A stretch of DNA of 7,142 nucleotides. Origin: an uncultured Verrucomicrobiota bacterium (lineage in GTDB: Bacteria; Verrucomicrobiota; Verrucomicrobiae; Opitutales; Opitutaceae). Shown here piece by piece: positions 1 through 6,033 of the stretch (positions within the stretch are counted from its first letter, which is position 1; each line of letters starts with the position of its first letter). The position numbers and the translations under genes were made by a program. The DNA is taken from NCBI GenBank assembly GCA_946481225.1, contig CAMLNJ010000151.1, positions 1-7,142 on the forward strand, given 5' to 3'. Below the pieces are notes generated by a model, which did not search any database, was not told the origin of the DNA, and saw only the letters and a list, made by a program, of their open reading frames with translations.

Positions 1-807
1 ACCGAGGGCGTTGAAGAGGTGGTCGGCGCGGCGGACGAAGGGCTTGCCGTCGGAGGCGAAGGCGACCTCGACACGGTTTTTGCCGATGGGATGGACCGAG
101 GTGATCTTGGTGTCGGTGTGGAGATCGATGCCTTCGTCACGGAAGGCTTGTTGCACGACTTCGGAGGCGGCGGGGGAGTGGTCGCGCAGGATGTTTTTGC
201 TGCGCTGAATGAGCGTCACCTTCGAGCCGGCTCGGGAGAGGAATTGGGCGAGCTCGCAGGCGACGATGCCGCCGCCGAGGACGATCACGGATTTCGGCAG
301 GAAATCGAGGTCGAGCACGTCGTCGCTCGTCCAGTGGGGCGTGGTGGCGAGGCCGGGAACGGCGGCGGGCACGGAGACACGCGAGCCGGTGGCGACGAGG
401 AAGAACTTGGCGGAGAGTTTGCGGCCGTCGGCGAGCTGGACGGTGTGCGGATCGAGGAAGCGGGCTTGCGAGCGGAAGAGGGTGAATCGCTTGGGGTTGG
501 TCATCGCCTTTTCGCGGTAGCCGGAGAAGTCGGCGATGACGTGCTTTTTCCAGGCGTGCAGCGCCTTCATGTCCATCTTGGCGCCGGAGATGCGGACGCC
601 GAACTTGGCGGAATGCTTCGCGTGGTGGAGCAATTCGGCGGCGTGGAGGAGGGTCTTGGAGGGCATGCAGCCCTTGAGGATGCAGAGGCCGCCGAGCTCC
701 GGGGCGCCGTCGACGATGGCGACGCGTTTGCCGAGGTCGGCCGCGACGCGGGCGGCGTTGAAACCGGCGGAGCCGCCGCCGATGACGAGGAGATCGAAGG
801 GTTTCAT
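1..807 (-). CDS. Class I pyridine nucleotide-disulfide (FAD) oxidoreductase, N-terminal 269 residues, cut by the left window edge
   Basis: A flavoprotein of the dihydrolipoamide dehydrogenase / mercuric reductase / glutathione reductase family, which moves electrons between NAD(P)H and a disulfide or related substrate through FAD and a redox-active cysteine pair. Translating from ATG 807 gives an FAD-binding Rossmann motif GGGSAG at residues 10-15, and the signature GGLCILKGCMPSK at 39-51 with the redox pair C42 and C47. The ATG motif (LVATGS) is at 137-142, and a second, NAD(P)H-binding glycine motif GGGIVACE at 178-185. The second Rossmann strand ends in Q201-R202 where NAD-preferring lipoamide dehydrogenases usually carry an acidic residue; this weakly hints at NADPH. 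The C-terminal dimerisation domain, with the His-Glu pair, lies outside the window, so the substrate cannot be decided. The start fits the family, whose Rossmann fold begins within ten residues. It lies 4 nt after the vapC stop with no good Shine-Dalgarno, suggesting translational coupling. No signal peptide or membrane segment is seen; probably cytoplasmic. Confidence 0.9.
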   Translation of the reverse strand, partial: MKPFDLLVIGGGSAGFNAARVAADLGKRVAIVDGAPELGGLCILKGCMPSKTLLHAAELLHHAKHSAKFGVRISGAKMDMKALHAWKKHVIADFSGYREKAMTNPKRFTLFRSQARFLDPHTVQLADGRKLSAKFFLVATGSRVSVPAAVPGLATTPHWTSDDVLDLDFLPKSVIVLGGGIVACELAQFLSRAGSKVTLIQRSKNILRDHSPAASEVVQQAFRDEGIDLHTDTKITSVHPIGKNRVEVAFASDGKPFVRRADHLFNALG

Positions 808-811
808 GGGC

Positions 812-1267
812 TCAGGCGGTGAGGAGACGAAGACGGAGGCCGGCGCTTTCGTAGGCACGGAAGCCTTGGTCAAGGGTGACGAAAGTCAGATCCGAGCCGA
901 TCGCGAAGGCGGCGAGGTAGGCGTCCATCCAAACTTTTGGCGAGATGGTGGGGATGCCGGCCAGCTTGTGCCAGAGGGCGGACAGTTTCGCGGGCTCGGC
1001 AAGGGAGCGAACCTGGGGAAGCGCGGTGAAGGCGAGAAAGACGCGGAGCGCATCGGCGTTGGTCAAGCCGCTGGCCCCGTAGGCTTCCAGGATGGCGGGC
1101 GTGGAGCTGAGGCGGAGGAAGCTTTGCTCGGTGGCGCGACAGAAGCAGGCGGGAACCCGGGAGCTGGTTTCAGCAAACAGGGCAGTGGCGGCGGCGTGAC
1201 GCGGATGGGAGGTGAAAGTCAGTGCTACCCACACATTGGCATCAAGCAGGAGGCTAGACGCGCTCAT
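812..1267 (-). CDS. vapC: VapC-type toxin, PIN-domain ribonuclease
   Basis: A 151-residue PIN-domain protein, the usual size for VapC toxins, which are Mg2+-dependent RNases that cut tRNA, rRNA or mRNA when free of their antitoxin. The N-terminal strand LLLDANVWVAL gives the first acidic residue D9. E47 lies in ATEQSFLRL. D115 lies in WMDAYLAAFA, and D133 in the terminal TLDQGF motif. These are the four expected acidic metal ligands, so the nuclease site looks intact. The ATG at 1267 overlaps the end of vapB by 14 nt, as in most vapBC operons, and an AGAGGA stretch just upstream could serve as its ribosome binding site. The stop is followed after 4 nt by the oxidoreductase start. The family assignment is strong; the RNA target cannot be read from sequence. 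A PIN protein with a non-toxin role is the alternative, but the antitoxin next door argues against it. Confidence 0.92.
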   Translation of the reverse strand: MSASSLLLDANVWVALTFTSHPRHAAATALFAETSSRVPACFCRATEQSFLRLSSTPAILEAYGASGLTNADALRVFLAFTALPQVRSLAEPAKLSALWHKLAGIPTISPKVWMDAYLAAFAIGSDLTFVTLDQGFRAYESAGLRLRLLTA

Positions 1268-1535
1268 GGTCCTCTTGCGCCAAAGTGGCGGTTTCGAGTG
1301 CCAGGAGCTGATCGACGCTCATTTTCGCGGCCGGGGCGGAGGGGGAGCACAAGATCCGTGGAACTCCTTTGGCGTCGATATCGATGGTGGCTCGCGCAGC
1401 CGGACGGGAACGCGTGGTTTGCAGGCCTGCGCGAAGGAGCTCCGCAGCCAAGTCCTTGACATTGCGGTCCTCACGAACGGCGCGGAGCTTTATCTCACGC
1501 ACAAGATCTTCGGGGAGATCCAATGTGGTTTTCAT
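1254..1535 (-). CDS. vapB: VapB-type antitoxin, ribbon-helix-helix protein
   Basis: A 93-residue protein that should bind and inhibit the adjacent VapC and, through its N-terminal ribbon-helix-helix, bind its own promoter as a dimer. The start MKTTLDLPEDLVREIK is the classical RHH beta strand and first helix. Helix 2 follows in the stretch VKDLAAELLRAGL, ending near residue 38. The rest is a basic then Ala-rich tail with a short acidic end (QEDHERV), which probably wraps around VapC. ATG 1535 is chosen because the RHH fold begins there. A longer frame from 1607 would add 24 unrelated residues and run into dnaE. There is no clear Shine-Dalgarno before 1535; the upstream bases instead form the repeat element described separately. 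The gene lies 50 nt behind the dnaE stop and overlaps vapC by 14 nt. The vapB label rests on family and context and is not proof of function. Confidence 0.88.
   Translation of the reverse strand: MKTTLDLPEDLVREIKLRAVREDRNVKDLAAELLRAGLQTTRSRPAARATIDIDAKGVPRILCSPSAPAAKMSVDQLLALETATLAQEDHERV
1270..1275 (-). promoter_or_regulatory. Probable ribosome binding site of vapC
   Basis: Read on the minus strand this is AGAGGA, two bases before ATG 1267 and inside the vapB coding region. The purine run is close to the Shine-Dalgarno consensus, though the spacing is shorter than usual. It supports ATG 1267 and translation of the toxin from the bicistronic message. Confidence 0.4.
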
Positions 1536-1536
1536 G

Positions 1537-1566
1537 AAGCCAGCTTGCTGGTTTGCTGGCTTGCTG
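1537..1566 (-). repeat. Direct and inverted repeat element in front of vapB, candidate VapBC operator
   Basis: On the plus strand, three tandem 8-bp units fill 1543-1566: GCTTGCTG, GTTTGCTG, GCTTGCTG (one base differs in the middle unit). The same stretch holds two inverted repeats: AAGCCAG (1537-1543) with CTGGCTT (1556-1562), and CCAGC (1540-1544) with GCTGG (1547-1551) separated by two bases. The element fills most of the short dnaE-vapB gap and ends one base from the vapB ATG. RHH antitoxins typically bind paired short repeats at their own promoter, so an operator is the natural reading. An RNA hairpin covering the vapB start is the alternative. The repeats are seen directly; the function is inference. 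Confidence 0.55.
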
Positions 1567-1585
1567 TCAAACAAGGGGCACTTGG

Positions 1586-4500
1586 CTAGCCGCGTTTGGG
1601 GCCCCACTTGCGGTCGTTTTTAAGTTCGAGGCGGCGGGTTTCGACCTGGATGCCGGCGACGGCGGGGTGTTGGCGGAGGGTCTTGAAGGCGTCGGGGTTG
1701 AAACGGAAACCCAATGCGCTGCTGGCCTCGCTCAGTGCGGTGACGCGGTTTTCGAAGACGAAGCCGAGGTCGATGCGGGTGTCGCCGTTGTATTTGTCGA
1801 GCGTGGTGCGGAGGAGTTTTAGGAACTCGGTGAGCTTCGGGTGATCGGGGTGGAGGAGCCAGCCGATGCGCTTGACGTTCGCCGTGGTGTAGGACTGAAG
1901 CGGATACGCTTCCTTCACGTTGATGCGCGGGCCTTCCTGGCCGACGATGATGGTGCCGAGGACGCAGATCAGCGCGCTTTCGGAGAGGTTGTGGCCGTGG
2001 GCGGCGAAGGCGTCGGCGAACATGTTGAGGCCGATGGTCGCGGAGCGCGTCTGGAGGCTGAAGGCCATCCACGGGCGGTTGTCCTTTTTCGCGAGTTTCT
2101 TCTGGAGCGAACCGGCGATGCCGCAGAGGCGGAACTCGGTGCGGTCGTCCTGTTCGAGCAACTCGGTGACGGGGTAGGTGTCGAGCGCCTCGACGAGGCC
2201 GGCGTAGGCGTCGAGCGGGTGACCGGAGACGTAGAAGCCGAGGAGTTCCTTTTCGAATTGGAGGAGGGTGGAGGCGTTGAAGGCGAGCGTGGTGGTCGGG
2301 CCCTTGTTTTTCGCGGTGGCGGCGGGCGCGGCGGTGGTCGGGGCGCCGGGGGCGACCGGGGCGGCGAACATGTCGGCGTGCATCGCGGGTGCGGGCGCGG
2401 CGGGTTTGGCTGCGGGGGCGCCATTGCGAGGGGGCGGGGCAAGTTGCGGCGAGGCGGCGACGGGCGGGGCGGAGCGGCGGTGGCGGAGGGCGTCGTCGAG
2501 TTCGCGGCGGAGTTTTTCGAGCGGCGGCGGCGGTTGGGGCGCGTCGAGTTCGACGCCGAAGTCGAAGGAGATCGTCTCGGCCTTGGGCGCGGTGTCGACG
2601 GGCTTGGCGGGGGCGTCGTTTTTGCGGAGCGCGGGGTATTTCCGGACGAGGTCGGCGAGGGCTTCGAGGTGGGCGTCGATGAGATTGTAGAGTTCCTCGC
2701 GGTCGGCGCCGGAGAAGTCGAAGGCGCCGGTGGCGACCAAGCACTCGAGCACGCGCTTGTTGAGGGCGCGGCTGTCGACGCGGAGGAGGAAGTCGCGAAA
2801 GTCCTTGAACGGACCGTTGGCGTCGCGCTCGGCGATGATTTTTTGTCCGGCCTGCTCGCCGACGCCCTTGATGCCGGCGAGTCCGAAGCGGATGACGCCG
2901 GCGTCGGAGGCCGAGCTGGGGCTCGGCGTTCCCGGGGGCGACGCGGCGGCGCTTTTCTTGAAGACGGGCGTGAAGGCTTCGCGCGACTCGTTGATGTCGG
3001 GGCCGAGCACGGTGATTCCCATGGCCTCGGACTCGGCGATGAAGTGGGAGACCTTTTCCGCGTTGCCGAGCTCGGCGGTGAGCACGGCGGCCATGAACTG
3101 CACCGGGTAGTTGGCCTTCAAATACGCGGTGTGGTAGGCGACGACCGCGTAGGCGGCGGAGTGCGACTTGTTAAAGCCGTATTGGGCGAACTTGTTGAGG
3201 AGGTCGAAGATCTCGTTGGCCTTGGATGCGGGGATCTTGTGCAGGCGCTCGGCGCCCTCGACGAATTTGACGCGCTCCTTGGCCATGGCGTCGGCGTCTT
3301 TTTTACCCATGGCGCGGCGAAGCATGTCGGCGCCGCCGAGGGTGTAGCCGCCGATGACCTTGGCGCACTCCATCACCTGCTCCTGGTAGACGATGATGCC
3401 GAAGGTTTCCTTCAGCACGGGCTCGAGGAGCGGGTGCGGGTAGACGATGGAGGACGGGTCTTTTTTGCCGCGGGCGTAGTCGGGGATGAACGCCATCGGG
3501 CCCGGGCGGTAGAGCGCGGAGATGGCGTTGATGTCGTCGATGGTGGAGATGCCGACCTGGCGGGAGGCGCTTTGCATGCCGCCGGACTCGAGCTGGAAGA
3601 CGCCGATGGTCTTGCCGGCGTTGAGGAGCTCGTAGGTCTTGGGGTCGTTGAGGTCGCGGGAATCGAGCTCGAAGTCGGGCTTGGCGGTGCGGCGGACGTT
3701 TTCGACGGCGTCGGAGATGACCGTGAGGGTCTTGAGGCCGAGGAAGTCCATCTTGAGCAGGCCGAGCTTGCCGACGGCGCCCATGTCGAACTGCACGGTG
3801 ACGTCGCCTTCCTGCGAGGTGAGGGGGACGAACTCGTCGAGGGGCTGCTCGGTGATGATGATGCCGGCGGCGTGCTTGCCGGTGTTGCGCACCATGCCTT
3901 CGAGGACGAGGCCCTGGTCGATGATCTTTTTGGCGACGGGGTTGCGGTCGTATTCGGATTTCAACTCCGCGGACTTGGCGAGGGAGTCGGCGAGGGAGAT
4001 GTTGAGCTCGTCCGGGATCATCTTGGCGAGGCGGTCGGCCTCGGCGAAGGGGAGGTCGTGGACGCGGGAGACGTCGCGGACGACCATCTTGGCTCCGAGG
4101 GTGCCGTAGGTGATGATGTTGGCCACGCAGTCGCGGCCGTATTTGTCGCGGACGTAGTCGATGACCTCGACGCGGCGGCGCATGCAGAAGTCGATGTCGA
4201 AGTCGGGCGGCGAGACGCGCTCGGGGTTGAGGAAACGCTCGAAAAGGAGGCCGAAGCGGATCGGGTCGATGTCGGTGATGCCGAGGAGAAACGCGACGAG
4301 GCAACCGGCGCCGGAGCCGCGGCCCGGTCCGACGGGGATGTCGTGCTCGCGGGCCCAGTTGATGAAGTCCCAGACGACGAGGAAGTAGTCGTCGAAGCCG
4401 GTGACGTGGATGATGGAGAGCTCGTAGCCGGTGCGGAGGACGAGGAGCTCGTCGGGCGCGAGGCCGGAGTAATCGGGCGGGGCGGGCTTTTGGCCGGGCG

Positions 4501-5551
4501 CGAGGTTTTGGAGTTTGGCGAGGCGCTCGGCGACGATGGGGTGGGCGGCGACGGCGTGGTAATCGTGGCCGTAGCGGTGGGCGAGGCCCTTGACGCAGAG
4601 ATCGAGCAGGTAGGAGTGCGCGGCGATGCGGTGCTCGGGGCTGCGGGCCTTGATTTCGGGAGGAAGCGGGTAACGAGGGTAGCGTTCGGAGCCCTTGGGG
4701 AAGGGGATTTTCACCTCGCACATTTCGGCGACGAGGCGGGTGTTGGTGAGCGATTCGGGGATCTCGCCGAAGAGCTTTAGCATTTCGTCGGCGGACTTCA
4801 GGTAGAAGGCGGACGAGTCGAACTTCATGCGGTTCGTCTCGGCGACCTTCGATCCGGTCTGGATGCAGAGAAGGGTGTCGTGCGAGGAGGCGTCGGTCTC
4901 TTTGACGTAGTGGACGTCGTTCGAGCAGATCGTCTTCAGCTGGTATTTCTCGGCGAGGCGGAGAAGGCCGGGGATGATCTGGCGCTGCTCGGGGATGCCG
5001 TGGTCCTGGAGTTCGACGAAGTAGTTTTCGCGTCCGAAGATCTCGACGTAGCGGGCGCAGGCGGCGTCGGCTTCCTCCTCGCGATTGCGCATGAGGTGTT
5101 GGCAGACCTCGGAGGCGAGGCAGCCGGTAAAGCCGATCAGGCCCTTGGCGTATTTCGCGAGGGTGGGGAGGTCGGTGCGAGGCTTGTAATAAAAGCCCTG
5201 CAGGTGCGAGTCGGAGACCAGCTTGAGGAGGTTTTGGTAGCCCTCGAGGTTCTTGGCTAGGACGCCGAGGTGAAAGTAGCTTTTACCGTCCTCAGATTTG
5301 CCGGCTTTTTCGAGGCGGGAGCCGGGGGCGACATAGAGTTCGCAGCCGACGAGGGGCTTGAGATTGTTGGATTTGGCGGCATTGAAAAACTCGATGGCGC
5401 CGAACATGTTGCCGTGGTCGGTAAGCGCCACGGCGGGCTGGCCGAGCTCGACGGTGCGCTTCATGAGGCGGTCGATTTTGCAGGCGCCGTCGAGGAGGCT
5501 GTAGTCCGTGTGGACGTGGAGGTGGACGAAATCAGAGGCGGCGATCGACAC
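1586..5551 (-). CDS. dnaE: DNA polymerase III alpha subunit, replicative (DnaE)
   Basis: The catalytic subunit of the chromosomal replicase, 1321 residues, longer than the about 1160 of E. coli DnaE. The PHP domain covers about 1-290 and keeps metal-ligand residues H12, H14, D21, H46, E71, H94, C144, D212 and H214. The C-family polymerase core follows: GPGRGSGAG at 408-416, the PDFDIDFC motif with catalytic D452 and D454, KMDFLGL with the third aspartate D602, YRPGPM at 681-686, and YGFNKSHSAAYA at 791-802. A helix-hairpin-helix segment (GIKGVGE, 893-899) is followed by an Ala/Pro-rich linker (about 972-1089) holding HADMF at 1058-1062. The OB fold lies at about 1138-1220, then a C-terminal region. 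Extra residues lie at about 341-370 and 864-884. The start is GTG 5551, eleven codons before the HVHTDYS motif; no Shine-Dalgarno is evident. It diverges from rpsU and is followed by vapBC with no terminator seen in the 50-nt gap. The length and complete domain set favour the replicative DnaE over an error-prone DnaE2/ImuC. Confidence 0.98.
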   Translation of the reverse strand: MSIAASDFVHLHVHTDYSLLDGACKIDRLMKRTVELGQPAVALTDHGNMFGAIEFFNAAKSNNLKPLVGCELYVAPGSRLEKAGKSEDGKSYFHLGVLAKNLEGYQNLLKLVSDSHLQGFYYKPRTDLPTLAKYAKGLIGFTGCLASEVCQHLMRNREEEADAACARYVEIFGRENYFVELQDHGIPEQRQIIPGLLRLAEKYQLKTICSNDVHYVKETDASSHDTLLCIQTGSKVAETNRMKFDSSAFYLKSADEMLKLFGEIPESLTNTRLVAEMCEVKIPFPKGSERYPRYPLPPEIKARSPEHRIAAHSYLLDLCVKGLAHRYGHDYHAVAAHPIVAERLAKLQNLAPGQKPAPPDYSGLAPDELLVLRTGYELSIIHVTGFDDYFLVVWDFINWAREHDIPVGPGRGSGAGCLVAFLLGITDIDPIRFGLLFERFLNPERVSPPDFDIDFCMRRRVEVIDYVRDKYGRDCVANIITYGTLGAKMVVRDVSRVHDLPFAEADRLAKMIPDELNISLADSLAKSAELKSEYDRNPVAKKIIDQGLVLEGMVRNTGKHAAGIIITEQPLDEFVPLTSQEGDVTVQFDMGAVGKLGLLKMDFLGLKTLTVISDAVENVRRTAKPDFELDSRDLNDPKTYELLNAGKTIGVFQLESGGMQSASRQVGISTIDDINAISALYRPGPMAFIPDYARGKKDPSSIVYPHPLLEPVLKETFGIIVYQEQVMECAKVIGGYTLGGADMLRRAMGKKDADAMAKERVKFVEGAERLHKIPASKANEIFDLLNKFAQYGFNKSHSAAYAVVAYHTAYLKANYPVQFMAAVLTAELGNAEKVSHFIAESEAMGITVLGPDINESREAFTPVFKKSAAASPPGTPSPSSASDAGVIRFGLAGIKGVGEQAGQKIIAERDANGPFKDFRDFLLRVDSRALNKRVLECLVATGAFDFSGADREELYNLIDAHLEALADLVRKYPALRKNDAPAKPVDTAPKAETISFDFGVELDAPQPPPPLEKLRRELDDALRHRRSAPPVAASPQLAPPPRNGAPAAKPAAPAPAMHADMFAAPVAPGAPTTAAPAATAKNKGPTTTLAFNASTLLQFEKELLGFYVSGHPLDAYAGLVEALDTYPVTELLEQDDRTEFRLCGIAGSLQKKLAKKDNRPWMAFSLQTRSATIGLNMFADAFAAHGHNLSESALICVLGTIIVGQEGPRINVKEAYPLQSYTTANVKRIGWLLHPDHPKLTEFLKLLRTTLDKYNGDTRIDLGFVFENRVTALSEASSALGFRFNPDAFKTLRQHPAVAGIQVETRRLELKNDRKWGPKRG

Positions 5552-5629
5552 GATGCGGTGAAAGAGAGCGGCGTGTCTGGCTCCCGCAAGCGTGGACGCT
5601 GCGGATATGAGAAGAGGTCAAAAAAGCCG

Positions 5630-5658
5630 TTGACGGGGGCGGACGCGGCCGGTTGCTT
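5630..5658 (+). promoter_or_regulatory. Possible sigma70-type promoter of rpsU
   Basis: TTGACG (5630-5635) matches five of six bases of the -35 consensus. Exactly 17 bp later is TTGCTT (5653-5658), a poor -10 match that keeps only the first and last T. Transcription would start near 5665, leaving a leader of about 30 nt before ATG 5695. The site lies in the 143-bp divergent dnaE-rpsU spacer. No comparably placed promoter could be recognised for dnaE on the other strand. Confidence 0.35.
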
Positions 5659-5694
5659 CTCAACTTTTTCCACCTCCGAGCCCTCCCTTTCATC

Positions 5695-5892
5695 ATGTCC
5701 ATCGAGATCAAAATCCGCAAAAACGAGCCCGTCGACCGCGCCCTGCGCCGTTTGAAGAAGAAGCTCGAGCGTGAGAACATCATCAAAGACGTTCGCGCGA
5801 AGCGCTACTACGAGAAGCCCACCGAGCGCCGCCGTCGCAAGGAGAAGGTCCAGGCCTTCACCCAGATGCTGCGCCGCCGCTACGCCGAGTAA
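5695..5892 (+). CDS. rpsU: Small-subunit ribosomal protein bS21
   Basis: A 65-residue, strongly basic protein of the 30S subunit, located near the 3' end of 16S rRNA, where it assists mRNA recruitment. The sequence begins MSIEIKIRKNEPVDRALRRL, the family N-terminus. It continues with a Lys/Arg-rich helix, the conserved motif RAKRYYEKPTERRRRK (34-49), and a basic tail ending RRRYAE. Length is within the usual 58-71 range. ATG 5695 is preferred because upstream in-frame extension adds hydrophobic residues unlike S21. There is no AGGAGG-like site before the ATG; the leader is pyrimidine-rich and contains CCTCC twice. rpsU diverges from dnaE and is closed by an intrinsic terminator 45 nt after its stop, so it appears to be monocistronic. 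Confidence 0.97.
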   Translation: MSIEIKIRKNEPVDRALRRLKKKLERENIIKDVRAKRYYEKPTERRRRKEKVQAFTQMLRRRYAE

Positions 5893-5936
5893 GTCGCCTC
5901 CTCGCCGGCCATGAGCCGGTGAAGTTGGTCTTAACG

Positions 5937-5975
5937 ACCGCGCCAGCGTAATTTGCTAGCGCGGTTTTTTATTTT
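5937..5975 (+). terminator. Rho-independent terminator of rpsU
   Basis: ACCGCGCCAGC (5937-5947) pairs with GCTAGCGCGGT (5955-5965): 11 positions with a single C-A mismatch around a 7-base loop GTAATTT. The stem is followed by TTTTTATTTT (5966-5975). It is a textbook intrinsic terminator on the plus strand. It separates rpsU from the next gene and argues that the TIM-barrel gene has its own promoter or depends on readthrough. Confidence 0.92.
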
Positions 5976-5980
5976 ACCTG

Positions 5981-5992
5981 TTGCGAGCGCAA
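5981..5992. repeat. Short palindrome between the rpsU terminator and the TIM-barrel gene
   Basis: TTGCG (5981-5985) and CGCAA (5988-5992) form a 5-bp inverted repeat around AG, 41 nt before the proposed TTG start at 6034. It could be an operator half-site pair in the promoter of the downstream gene. Its short arms make chance occurrence quite possible in this GC-rich DNA, and no convincing -10/-35 pair was found beside it. Confidence 0.25.
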
Positions 5993-6033
5993 CGCCGTGC
6001 GTTTGCGTTGCCCGCCCTATCGCTCGCCGTCCC

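Noticed and set aside
19..1459. Plus-strand open frames opposite the oxidoreductase and vapBC
   Set aside because: They are composition-driven shadows: Gly/Glu/Ala-rich, with no recognisable motifs, and they lie opposite well-supported minus-strand genes.
1254..1607. Longer vapB reading frame starting at 1607
   Set aside because: It adds 24 residues unlike RHH proteins, overlaps the dnaE 3' end and runs through the repeat element. MKTTLDLP at 1535 is the typical RHH start.
3303..4721. Minus-strand open frame of 472 codons inside dnaE in another frame
   Set aside because: The product is an Arg/Pro/His-rich out-of-frame translation of dnaE with no domain-like pattern. The 1620-2744 frame is the same kind of shadow.
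1841..4780. Very long plus-strand open frame (979 codons) antisense to dnaE
   Set aside because: Its translation is a Gly/Val/Glu/Asp-rich, low-complexity product expected from the reverse complement of GC-rich codons. DnaE on the other strand is unmistakable across the whole span.
5599..5621. dnaE promoter built on the minus-strand TTGACC at 5621-5616
   Set aside because: No acceptable -10 occurs 16-18 bp downstream; the AT-rich CATATC is only 6 bp away, too close to pair with it.
5653..5694. N-terminal extension of rpsU by 14 codons
   Set aside because: The added residues are hydrophobic and unlike S21, whose N-terminus matches MSIEIKIRK at 5695.
5953..6033. N-terminal extension of the TIM-barrel gene
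   Set aside because: The frame begins inside the loop of the rpsU terminator, and its product has no similarity to a barrel strand. Coding there would conflict with the strong terminator.
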